Source: Oscarella lobularis
Taxonomy: Eukaryota; Porifera; Homoscleromorpha; Homosclerophorida; Oscarellidae
Direction of reading: 5' to 3'
NCBI RefSeq assembly: GCF_947507565.1
Contig: NC_089188.1
Location: 1,054,001-1,118,000, forward strand
Length of the DNA stretch: 64,000 nt
Shown: positions 1 through 11,100 of the stretch, in pieces
How the letters are laid out: each line of letters starts with the position of its first letter
Position numbering within the stretch: position 1 is the first letter of the stretch
Notes under the pieces: generated by a model
Database searches by the model: none
Told to the model about the DNA's origin: nothing
What the model saw: only the letters and a program-made list of their open reading frames with translations
Translations under genes and position numbers: made by a program

Positions 1-714
1 AGTGTGAGACCCGTATAAGACGTAATCTGAGACCCGCATGAAACGGAATTTGAGACCTACTGAAATGGGTTCTGAGACCTACTGAGACGGAATGTGAGAC
101 GCCCTGCACATTAGTTGTTCATTATGCAAAGTTTGAGAGACGAAATAACAGCAAATAGTTAACCCTTAGAAATTGCTAATCTCTTCCTCTTCGTCCCTTT
201 TTCTTTTGTTTGATACACATTTCCTTTGTCATCGCTGGACGTAGACACCCAATGCATTCTTGCCACATTCAGAATCTGAATATTGTTACGAGGAACAGCA
301 CGAAACTGTAGATTTTCACCAAGCGTTTCTTACGGTTTAGAGATTCTGGTCGTTATGGAAAGTCCTAAAACCGTCTTTACACTTAGGGCAACGGCATTTG
401 AAGTGCGCAACCGCAATACGTTTTCTACGACAACGCTTGCAACTTGCTCGAGTACGTTCTTAACAGGTATAGTTGACAATTTCCCTGAAATGACACAAAA
501 TACCGTTATTTTGTTGAAGAGAGCCTAACTTGTGTATTGGGACAACGTTTCTTGTCGACCGCTTTCACTGGTGGAACCACACAGGGTATACTCTCAATCG
601 TACATTAATTAATCAACCAGTCTCAAAGTACACTTTTAATTTAGATGTTCAGAAGGATACTGTGTAGACACGTGCACCAACCCGTTGTTTCAAAAGACGA
701 ACACGCAGGTAAAT

Positions 715-739
715 GAACAAGACCATTCTGGTCTTGTTC
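715..739. repeat. Perfect 11-base inverted repeat (hairpin)
   Basis: The arms GAACAAGACCA and TGGTCTTGTTC are separated by the 3-base loop TTC, inside the interior of the element at 1-1165. Confidence 0.8.
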
Positions 740-880
740 GATTAAAATCTCAATGTGCGTACATGTTGTCAGAGAATTTGATGATCCATGTCACGCTTTT
801 TTAGCAATCAGAAATAGAGATAAAATGTCTAAATTAGGAGATTTAGATTGATGATGACAATTATAGAGCTACAGGGGCAC

Positions 881-1155
881 ATTCCGTCTCAGTTGGTCTC
901 AGATTCCGTCTCAATCGGTCTCAGATTCCGTCTCAGTTGGTCTCAGATTCCGTCTCAATCGGTCTCAGATTACGTCTCAGTTGGTCTCAGATTACGTCTC
1001 AGTAGGGTCTCACATACGTCTCAGTAGGGTCTCACATCCGTCTCAGTTGGTCTCAGATTACGTCTCAATCGGTATCAGATTCCGTCTCATTAGGGTCTCA
1101 CCAACGTCTCAGTCGGTCTCAGATTACGTCTCAGTAGGGTCTCAAACTACGTCTC
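881..1155. repeat. Tandem array of about 22-base units containing GTCTCA twice per unit
   Basis: The hexamer GTCTCA recurs at alternating spacings of about 10 and 12 bases, roughly one DNA helical turn on average. Units vary as attccgtctcagttggtctc, attccgtctcaatcggtctc and forms with a tagg spacer. The array gives a spurious open frame on the plus strand. Confidence 0.85.
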
Positions 1156-1502
1156 AGACAGCCCGTATATACCTCGCATGGACGGTGACGTCATGTAGTC
1201 TACTGTAGTACGCGGTTCTGAAGCCGGTCTTCGTCATAGCTATGTGTATCGAAGTAGCTTATCAAAGTCGTTTTGCAGCACTGCGCTAGAGCGCGCTTTC
1301 CCTACCTCGCGAGGAAAGCTCCAGAATAGACGGCCACGCGCCGGCGACGCCACGATTTCTAACTCACTTCGCGAGGAGCGCACCCGCATCAGATTCTGCG
1401 TTATCGTGATATCATAGAACATCACAGCGCTGGTACATTCTTGCTTATTATTTCATGTTCTATTTTGTGGAGAAAACGCATTTCCATAGACTATCTTTTT
1501 AG

Positions 1503-2854
1503 ATGTCTCAAAGTGTCAAAATTAGCCTATCGGAGCCCACCCCGAGAGCGTCAAAAATTGACAAAGGTACATTATATATCCTTATGAGTGTACAAGTAGC
1601 TTGTAGGCGTGAAAGATACAACGCAATGGCGTTAACGATTAGACTCGATCTGCACATAGGCCGCTATTTTGCCCCCCTCAGAATCTCTTACATCTTCAGA
1701 CGTTTTTTTTTTTCCTTTTGCATGTAGCCATTGCTCTCGTTCGAAAAGCAGCTATATCTTTGCCGGGGTTAAAGTTTTACAAGTTCAGCACTCTCAACGT
1801 CGGCGACGCAGCTTTCAGCGGTGCTTCGAATGCATTCACTTTGGAGGAGATTTCCACGGTCCTATTTTTTGGCGAAGGGGGCGTCTTTGAAACGCCGACA
1901 GAAGCCTTTTTACGGTCATACCCGGATGCTTTGGTACGTCTTTACGACGCTTCGACACCGGAATTTTTCCAGAACTACTCTGACAACGTTCTGGAAACTA
2001 ATGTAGAAAAGGAAAAAGAGCATGAAAAGGAATTAAAATTATTGAGGGAAGTTGTTTTACCGTTGTGCGGCGGGAAGTGTTTGGTTTTGATCCATCGCAA
2101 GCCTCGTTCTACAGTTCGTAAGTACACTGGAGGCCTGCAAAGCGCTGATCTGGCTATGGGCAACTCGGAGACGTGGCATGGCTATCTTGATGCAGTGGCG
2201 AAACCGGATGAAATCCTGACTGAAGTACCAGTGTCTTTTTTTGAATCACCGTCAGACAACCAGTGCGACAGCGAGAGCGAAGATCATGATGAAGAAGAAG
2301 GGGGAGCAAATTCCGATGAGCCTTCTTCACGTTTGTTCAGTGAAACTGGATGCAATCTTGACTTCAAGGTTGAACTGGAGGAAAAGCGCGTTCGTCAAAC
2401 CGTTTCAGAGTGCGTCATGTTTTCCTTTATTCACCACAGTCGACACAAAGAACAGCCTTCTCTTGTTCCGACTCTTTTGTTTGACGGAAGATCATTCTAT
2501 GTGGTCATGTACGACTGCGTTGCTGACGTATTGCTTATATCTGGTCAGGTAATGATTGTTGAAAAGAACACGGTAAACTTGCATCACGTAGCGTTGTTCT
2601 GGGCTGTTCTGCACCATCGAGTCGTGTTGAGAGAAAGAAAGGAGTACAAGGAAGATTTGAGAGAGCTGTCAGGCGCCCTGTCTTCCGGATTTCATGAAAC
2701 TTGCAGGGCAACTGATCGTCTAGAATTATACAAATCACTGCATGAGTACGATCATAAAAAGCCGCCAGAAGTTAAAAAGCCCCTCCGCTATTTGATTCCG
2801 TTTGATAAAATTGCGGCGCAAGCAAAACGAAGTAAATGGATAGTAAGTAAGTGA
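1503..2854 (+). CDS. Unrecognised two-exon protein, about 396 residues
   Basis: The model joins exon 1503-1566, which starts ATG-TCT-CAA and ends at G|GTACATT (phase 1), to exon 1728-2854. The second exon follows a long T-tract and the acceptor GCATGTAG. The downstream frame also runs back through the acceptor to an in-frame ATG at 1718, but the spliced start is cleaner. No signal peptide or membrane segment is evident. There is an acidic stretch (SESEDHDEEEGG) in the middle and a C-terminal part with the hydrophobic segment LLFDGRSFYVVMYD. I do not recognise the family. The element at 1-1165 ends about 340 bases upstream, so it could be a transposon passenger or an ordinary host gene. Bases 1166-1502 hold no gene that I can see. 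Confidence 0.55.
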
Positions 2855-2993
2855 ACGTCACAATTTACATTTGCGTTACTTGATTCTCAACAGCATTGGC
2901 TTTGTTCTTGTAGTTTCTAAATGTATGCACTGGTGCATGAATGAAAGAAATAGTTAAATGTTTTCGTTATAGCAAATATAGTCATAGAAATCT

Positions 2994-3000
2994 ATATAAA
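2994..3000 (+). promoter_or_regulatory. TATA-box candidate for the vanin-like gene
   Basis: TATATAA lies in tctatataaagtacag about 195 bases upstream of the ATG at 3194. The 2855-3193 spacer has no gene. Confidence 0.4.
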
Positions 3001-3193
3001 GTACAGTACGAACATTTTTTCGCGAGAGCAGTTAGTGTCCCGTATGTTGCTCAGATTTTCCGCATCAATATTTCCGTCTCAAGCTCGCGCTGAGTCAAAT
3101 TCCTGCTCTTTCCACGGCAGGAGCATTCTACTTACCTTGTGTATCTACACATAACATGATTAGCAACTTAGCACGCGTGATCTGTGACGCATC

Positions 3194-4672
3194 GTGACTC
3201 ACTCTCGCCGTTTTGGACTCTTGGAGGCAATGCTCTTCACTTTTTCGATCATCTGGGGGCTTCTTAGAGGTATCCTGGCCTCTAGCGACGACTACGTTGC
3301 TGCCGTTGTGGAGCACAGTCCTATTCTCGCCCCGATTCTACCCGTAAACGTGTCTACTGCTCAGTCTCTCATGATGAAGAACTTAGCCAGCTACGAGAAG
3401 CACGCTATAAACGCTAAGCAATCTGGAGCGCAAATCGTAGTGTTTCCTGAGGACGGGATCTACGGGGTCACATTGGGTCCCTTCACCAATTTACCGTACA
3501 TGGAGAACATTCCTTCGTCTACGGCTATATCGACAGAGAACATTAATCCTTGTCTTTCTGAAGTCCAATTTGAAGACCGGCCCGTTCTGAGAAGACTTAG
3601 CTGCCTGGCAAGAGATTTATCCATTGCTATTGTAGCTAATATGGGGGACGTTCAACCGTGTCAACCTCTAACTGACAAAGGATGTAGGACAACAACAAAG
3701 CTCGCTAAGTACAATACTGATGTTGCGTTTGATACTGACGGACGGCTTTTGGCGAAATATCACAAAAAGCATCTTTTCTTTGAATACGAATATACTGAAC
3801 CAGAATCCGCGTCGTTGGCCGTATTTACGACATCGTTTGGCGTCAAATTTGGACTTTTTACTTGTTTTGACATGCTCTTTCAAAAACCTGCTCAGGAGCT
3901 TGTCAGGCGTTTGGGTATAAAGAATATTGCTTTTCCTACGGCCTGGATTAATTCGTTTCCCTATTTGGCCAGCGTGGCAGTGCAGCAGGCGTGGTCTCGA
4001 GCGATGGGAGTCAATGTATTAGCAGCAAATCTTCATATTCCTACTTACAATTTTACAGGATCTGGAATTTACTCCAGCGGAAAAGTTATATCAGAATTCA
4101 TGAGCTCAGTTCCTGGCGAGTCAGAACTGCTGATGGGTAAAGTGAATGCAAATCCTCTTGGAAATCCACCCAAGATAGGAGGAGACGATCACTATGTCAA
4201 TAAAAGCTACAAACCTGATCCAGAAAAGCATCCCCAGTTTGTCTATAAAGCTTTGGTTGGAAATGAAGGAGCAGTTGATGCGTGTCATGGAAACTTTTGC
4301 TGTCATGCCAAGTTCTCTCGGCAGGAGTTAGACGGAGAACTATATGCACTTGGAGCATTTAGTGGAATGGATGAACACGAACCTGAAGAGTACAAAATTC
4401 AAGTGTGTACTCTTCGTAAATGTGCTACCACGCTTTCCCAGTGCTCGCAGCAAACAAATGCGTCTCAGACCATGTTTTCCTTCCTTAGCATCAACGGCTC
4501 TTTTTCTGAGAGCACCTTTATCTATCCTGTATTTATGCTGGGAAACAGGCAACTGCTTCAACCTGAATTTGTTCATGTGGGAAATGGTTCGATGACCTAC
4601 AATGACCAAAGCGTTGCCGTTTTGACTGCCACTCTTTACGGCAGAATTTTTACAGAAACTGTACGTGAATAG
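3194..4672 (+). CDS. Vanin/biotinidase-like amidohydrolase (nitrilase superfamily), secreted or GPI-type
   Basis: This is a single uninterrupted 492-codon frame. The N-terminus has a hydrophobic signal-like stretch (residues about 12-29) ending near ASSDDY. The nitrilase-superfamily triad is complete and placed as in vanins: Glu86 in FPEDGIYG, Lys191 in YHKKHLF and Cys224 in FTCFDMLF. The motif SGIYS around residue 294 also fits the family. Known members hydrolyse pantetheine to pantothenate and cysteamine (vanins) or biocytin (biotinidase); the sequence alone does not tell which. The length matches the family (about 500 residues). The gene is intronless in an intron-rich neighbourhood, which suggests retroposition or intron loss. 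Its 3' third is duplicated as a pseudogene at 18825-19180. Confidence 0.9.
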   Translation: MTHSRRFGLLEAMLFTFSIIWGLLRGILASSDDYVAAVVEHSPILAPILPVNVSTAQSLMMKNLASYEKHAINAKQSGAQIVVFPEDGIYGVTLGPFTNLPYMENIPSSTAISTENINPCLSEVQFEDRPVLRRLSCLARDLSIAIVANMGDVQPCQPLTDKGCRTTTKLAKYNTDVAFDTDGRLLAKYHKKHLFFEYEYTEPESASLAVFTTSFGVKFGLFTCFDMLFQKPAQELVRRLGIKNIAFPTAWINSFPYLASVAVQQAWSRAMGVNVLAANLHIPTYNFTGSGIYSSGKVISEFMSSVPGESELLMGKVNANPLGNPPKIGGDDHYVNKSYKPDPEKHPQFVYKALVGNEGAVDACHGNFCCHAKFSRQELDGELYALGAFSGMDEHEPEEYKIQVCTLRKCATTLSQCSQQTNASQTMFSFLSINGSFSESTFIYPVFMLGNRQLLQPEFVHVGNGSMTYNDQSVAVLTATLYGRIFTETVRE

Positions 4673-4729
4673 GTCTAGCAGTAGTAAGTAGTACATGTCT
4701 ATGTTTTGTGTAAAGACAATGTCACTTTC

Positions 4730-5000
4730 TTGCCGCCCGATTTCTGGCTGGTGTCCGGTTTCACATCTAACGCACGCGATGGGGAACTACGACTTCGTTT
4801 GCCGATTTGCTACGTTTTGGCGACGTGAACATGGACGTCCTTAGCTTGTGGAATATTCTCGAACAATCAGCACACTCCGTCGACATCGGAATCGAGGTTT
4901 AGACGTGAGGCTGTTGCTTCGCCAATTCCGCTCACTGCAAGACGGAATAGGACCACGCGTTGCGTTTTCTTTTTGTGCTCACCAGTGAACGAAAATGCAG
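4730..5000 (+). pseudogene. Fragment of a leucine-rich-repeat-type gene (copy 1 of 3)
   Basis: The block from ctggtgtccggtttcacatc to the region around 4985 repeats, with point differences, at 15130-15370 and 19240-19450. In the best-preserved copy (19240 on) it reads WRVSGFTSNARNEEQRLLLP and continues in frame; here the frame is broken. The three copies precede or follow YWTD receptor units, so this fragment travelled with the receptor duplications. Confidence 0.6.
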
Positions 5001-5124
5001 CTTAGTAACCCTTCGGGGCATTTCTCCAATCACACTCCCAACTCATTCTGCATGAGGGTGTTTCAGTTTCAGTGGGCTCGCCCGTATCTACCGCGTTCCG
5101 GTAGCTGAGTGCCAGTTCCTTGTG

Positions 5125-8100
5125 ATGTTTACACGGTTTTTTCTTGGTCTGCTGCTGGAGCTCTGCTTAATTGGAGGTGAACGTTTGGGCTTTCATTTGA
5201 CCCAGCAGCATTTGAAACAACTGTCCTTTTGTTCTTTATAGCGTCAGCTGACTTTTTGCTATTGTCGGAAACAAATCAACTGCGAGGAATCTCTCTGACT
5301 AGCGGCTCCACCGACGTTATAACAGCCATCAGAGGATTGTCACGCGCTATAGCAGTTGATTATTTGGCCGAAACAGAACAGCTTCTCTGGTCAGACGTGA
5401 CCCACAAGACGATATCGGCCATAAACAAAAATGGAACAAATCATCGAGTCCTTTTAGAAGGGCTCTCCGTTCCCGATGGACTTACCGTTGACTGGATAGG
5501 TAAAAACGTCTACTTCACCGACACAGGGCTTGACGTCATCGGAGTGGTGGGAGTAGACGGAAGTTTTCCTCGTATTCTTATCGATTCGGCGCTGGACGAG
5601 CCGCGAGCCATTGCAGTCGATCCAGCAGCCGGGTACATGTACTGGACCGACTGGGGAGCAACAGCCAAAATTGAACGATCGTACATGAGTGGTAGAAGTC
5701 GAACAACAATTATCAGCGGGAATCTCCGCTGGCCGAACGGTCTCTGCTTAGATATCACCGGAAAGCGCATGTATTGGATTGATGGGTTTTACGATAAGGT
5801 GACTAGGAAATCCTACGTTTTTCTGCTACTTTTGATCGAGTACTTTATCTTAGATTGAGTCTTCTGATCTCGACGGATCTGGTCGCAAAGTCATCTCTGA
5901 TATAAGTGGCTATCATCCGTTTGGTATAACTCTCGATGGTTCCTATCTGTTTTGGACTGCCAGGTCGAGAAAAGCTGTCTATAAAACGTCTCTGAGTGGA
6001 GGCAATTCTGTGTCTTTTGCAACGCTAATAGGTACTCCCTTTGGCATAACCGTCTATCGTGATTCCTTCAAAGGAGGTGATTAACTGAATAAGTTACGTA
6101 TTTAGGCTATACAGTATGTTGGGTACTCTAGGAATGAATGGCTGCTCGGGAAGAAAATGCGATCAGCTTTGTCTGCCGGAACCTTCAATGTCCTTTGTAT
6201 GTGCGTGCAGCTACGGCGAACTACAAAACGACCGCCGAACGTGTAAAAGTACGTACACTACAGTAGAAAAAATCTTTTTATTTTTATGTACTGTACATAC
6301 TGTAATATCTAGGTCCTGACAGTTTTTTACTTGTTAGCGACTTTGACTCGGTCCGAGGTCTGGCTATTGACACGTTAGAAAATGCAATCAAATCACACAC
6401 CGGTTTTACGAGAGCTATAGCCGTTGACTACGATCCTCTGACTGACGACATCTACTACACCGACGTTTCCGTCGGCTCTATTGAACGCATTTTGTTCCGA
6501 ACCGGTGCTAGGACAACCGTCGTCGGTTCTCTCTCAGTTCCCGATGGTGTTGCTGTAGATTGGATCAGCCGAAACTTATTCTACACCGACGCGGGTCTCG
6601 ATCGCATTGGAATGGCTCGTCTCGACGGCACGGGTCATGTAGTCGTGATAGCTTCCGGTTTAGACCAGCCTAGAGCAATTGCTCTTGCATTAGAAGAAGG
6701 GTAACCACTTCAGCTTCCATTATAGGCTCTTTTAATTTGCGTTTCTGTAGATTGATGTTCTGGACAGATTGGGGAACGACTCCGAAGATCGAGAGGGCGT
6801 GGATGGATGGAACTAATCGAAGAATGATAGTGAGCGGTAGTCTCGGATGGCCAAACGGCATCGCTCTCGATACCACGACCCAAACTCTTTACTGGGTCGA
6901 TGCGCAACTTGACAAAGTACGAGATAGGAAACCGAATGTTTCTAGTTTGAAATGTCGTTTTAGGTGGAAAAATGCCATTTCAACGGAAACGGTCGAACAG
7001 TTCTCTCCCAGCCGTCCGATCCCATTCATCCGTACGGCTTGGCGCTCTACGACGGCTATTTGTACTGGACTGATTGGATCGCTAAAAATGTCGTTCGCAT
7101 GCCGATTGACGGCGGCAGCAATCACAGCGTTTACGCTCTACCGTTTCCTCGTCTCAAGCAACCGAGTGGACTGGTGGTCCACAATTCGACTGCTCGTCGC
7201 ATGGAACAAAATGCTTGTTCCGTCTCCAACGGCAACTGCCTGCAATTTTGCGTCGCCGTTCCCGGGGGTCGTCGTTGCGCGTGCTCCGCTTCAAAGTCTG
7301 ACGCTTGCAAACCAGTCATTGTTTCTGGACCAACGTCGACGACTGTCTATCAACTCAGAGCCGTTACTTTGAATTGCGTGATAGGCGGGGTGGCGACAAC
7401 GGGAATAGCGATCAGTTCGTTTGGGTGGAAGAAAAATGGCATAACGATGCGCACTCAATACGGAAGCAGCTCTGCGGACATTCGCACTTCGTGGACGATT
7501 CCGACAGCTACGAAATCAGACGGTGGATTGTATTCGTGCTGGGCAACGAATAGGTATGGCACTCGCACTTCGTCTAGCGCCCTTCTGATTGTGGAAGGTA
7601 ATTTAGAGGTTTTCAGCAGTAGAGTCACACTTTAAAAGCGACTCCGTTTAGTTGACTGCCAAGTGAATAGCTGGGGAAATTGGGGCGCATGCGGTGGAAC
7701 TTGCCACGACACTACTATCCGATTGAGATATCGTTCCGTGCGGCGAAGCGGAGCGAATTGCCCGAGCACCTCACAGTCGCAACGTTGCTACATAGACAGC
7801 AAAGCTTGCTTGATTGGAAGTGTGTGCTACGCTCATTTACAGAGGCAGTCGTCAACGGGAAACGGCGGGTGCCAGGTAACTCCCTTCTACGGATCTCTCT
7901 GGATGGCTTCTTATTATTATGCTTATAGGAGTGCAACAAACTCGTTTCCCGCAGTGCGTGGACAGCCGTCTCGGGTGGACCGTGCGACGACACGCAAGCG
8001 TGCACCAAAGACGACCAATGTAAAAACGGCGTATGCAGCGGAACCGCCTTTACGTGTAAAAGCTGTGAAACGTGCAACGGAGTCGGATGCACTCTAATCT

Positions 8101-11100
8101 CAGGCTACTGCTTGATAAACAGCCAGTGTTACAGCAGAGACACTAAGAATCCTGAGAGCCAGTGTCAGGTACCACATAATCTATTCCAATTCAATACCAA
8201 ACATCTCTTTGCCTCAAGGCTTGTAAGCCAGATCAATCTACGATCCAGTGGACGCCTTTGACTGGCGACTCCTGCAACGACAACGATTTGTGCACGCACA
8301 CCGATAAATGTACGTCGGCCGGACTATGCGTCGGTACGCAGATGCCCGGTCAATGTTCTCTGGCGTGCCAAGAATGCGATGGGTCGAGCACTTGCAAAAT
8401 AATAAAGGGCTGCTTGACGTCTTCCAGTACGTGCGGGTGTCTCGTCGGCGGCACGTGCTACGACAATAACGCGGTGAATCCTGGTAACCAGTGCCAGTAT
8501 TGCAATTTCGGCGCAAGCGGCTCGTCGTGGACGGACTACGCCAAGGGTACGAACTGCGACGACGGGCAACGGTGCACGCGAAATGATCACTGCGATGCGG
8601 CAAGCTGCGTCAGCGAGGACTTCACTGCCGAGTGCGCCGTTCACACTGTTATCACGAATCCGTGCGTCAGTGGGACGTATTGCAACGGATCAAATTGCCT
8701 TCCTATATACTATCCCATTAGTCGTCAATGCTACGCCAATGTCGATGAGTGTGACTATCCTGATCTGAATTGCGAAGGCAATAAAGCGGCATGCAGACAC
8801 TGCACGGGCGAATCTTGCGTCGCGGTCGATCCTACGAACACTCCCAAGGGAACAACGGGCGTCGATTTATCGACCGCTCAAATTTCCGTCTTTAAATCCG
8901 GTACTCAGAGTCTCCTTTCTTTGAAGTTGGCTCCTGACGGCGTCAACTATTTGATGATAACAGACAATAAGGCAATCAAAATCAAATTTCACAACTTCAA
9001 AGTACCATGCGATAAGGTTACTATAGATTGGCGACTGGTTACAGCAGCAGGAGAAACCAACGTGTTTCCGCAACAGACAGTTACGACAACGAGTGCCGGC
9101 ACTGTTGACGTTACGGTAACCAATCAATTTACACTGACAAACGGAGCCAAATATAAGATCAAAGTGACGGCAAAAAATGTCAGGAACACACCATCGACAC
9201 TTGAATCCTCTTTGATACTTGTTGACATCACTAATCCGGTGATTGGAGTGATCTACGACGGAGATCGACCTCAGCCCAATCAGCAAGCAGACATAACGTA
9301 TCAAATGAGCAATACTAGGATTTCGGCACACTGGAACCCCAATACTGTTTACGACAGAGAGAGCGGACTGGAAACGACAAATACGTATCAGATAGCAGTG
9401 GGTACGAGTGCTTTGAGCACAAACACAAAAGGCTACGTGACAGTACAAGCAGATTCCGGTGAAATCAATCTATCGCTGCAACACAATACGATTTATTATG
9501 TCACTCTGCGTGTTTATAATCGGGCTGGATTAGTGTCGACGAGGTCTTCGAATGGCGTCAAAGTTGATACGACGAACCCGGTGACAGGGACGTTGACGAT
9601 TGTGAAAAGTACGTCTGATCGCGCTCAGCTCGATTACGTGAATTCGCCCACTCGTCAACTCGTGGCAACGCTCAAGGGCTGCAATGACCCCGAGAGTGGA
9701 ATCATTGAAATCAGATGGACGGTGTGCGCAGAAAATGTCAATAATCCTTTAGACACGTCATGCAGTACCGCCGGGTATCAAGTTTATTCGTCGTGTTCCG
9801 ATCCATCTGATTGCGTGATTAGCATAATTCTTCCTCAAAATGATCGCATTTTGTACAATGGCAACTTTCAGTCCGGATACTCGTACGATTTGAGGCTCAT
9901 CATAAAGAATGGCGCTCTTCGAACGAGTTCAGTCACTTCAAATAAATTTATTACCGATTACAGCCTACCTAATCCCGGCACGGTGTTGGACAGTCTTTCT
10001 TCGGATATTGACTATCAGCATGTCAATACATCGGTTAGCGTCAATTGGAGCGGCTTCAAGGACGATCAAAGCGATCTCGACTATTGTCAATTAGCTGTTT
10101 ATGAAGAGTACAATACGGCAGACGAAAAGGTTGTGTCTTCTTTTAGCAACGTACCTTTCAGCGGCAGCAAAACTGTTACAAATCTCGTTGGGGTTCTGAT
10201 TACAGGAAAAACTTACAAGCCAGTTGTTCGGTGTTATAACAAAGCAGGACTCTTCGCAGACGTTGCGTCTGACGGCGTTTTCGTCGACGCTTTTCCACCG
10301 GTGCCGACGGAGATCCTTGACATTCGCTTTGAAGACAATTTGGCCGACGAGAGTATAGACCGAGACTATCAGGTTCTCCTAACCGGCATCAAGACAAAAT
10401 GGGTGATGTTTTCATCGGTGAGCGGGCTCCAGTCGTGCGGTTGGTCTCTCAAAACCGACTTGACGGAAGTCGTATCCGAAATGCCGACCAACTCGTCAAT
10501 AATCACGACATTTTCTCATGCAGTGAATCTCGTTCTCTATACGACCTACTACGCATCGATTCGATGCACAAGTCGTGCGGGGCTATCCTCAACAGGGACT
10601 TCAGATGGAATCACACCCGACAATACGCCTCCTTTAGCCGGAGTCGTTTTTGACTTGTGTCCAGACCCGTGCGGTCTTACGACTGATATTGACTATTCGC
10701 CGAACGACGGAATGCTTCGATTTCGCTGGGAAGGATTCTCTGATCCCCACAGCGGCATCGACTTCTACGAGTGGAACTACGATGAAGACTGTAGCGGGTT
10801 CTATTTGCTGAACGATTTCAAAAATGTCGGCGTGACGTACGAAGTGCTCGAACTTTTGCCCTTGAATCACGACACGCGCTACTGCGTGACTGTTCGAGGA
10901 GTCAATGGTGCAGGGTTGAAGGTGGTCAGTGTCTCGGATGGTGTCCTGATTGATACTACGAGACCGAAGGCTGTCGTTGTCAAGGATGGCGACAATCCGT
11001 CGGCCGACCTAGATTCCCAGTCGTCTGATAGCGTGATTTCGTTTACTTGGCCTCTGATTCAAGATCCAGAGTCGTATATAGCCATTTTGGAAGTCGGTTA

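Larger units (their letters stand above)
1..1165. mobile_element. Repeat element with inverted subterminal arrays (partial, left end cut off)
   Basis: The left side (1-101) contains repeated GAGACC/GAGACGG motifs. The right side (about 881-1155) contains some twelve units of about 22 bases carrying the reverse complement, CGTCTCA..GGTCTCA. The two arrays therefore face each other around an 780-base interior that holds a perfect hairpin (715-739) and no convincing gene. This architecture suits a non-autonomous DNA transposon with subterminal repeats, but neither terminus nor a target duplication can be seen, because the window starts inside the element. The identity of the element is unknown. 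Confidence 0.5.

Noticed and set aside
881-1155. CRISPR-like array
   Set aside because: There are no unique spacers between conserved repeats: the whole unit repeats, and the surroundings are eukaryotic.
8867-9448. Minus-strand 193-codon frame
   Set aside because: It lies opposite the continuous 3.2-kb coding exon of locus A and has no domain signal.
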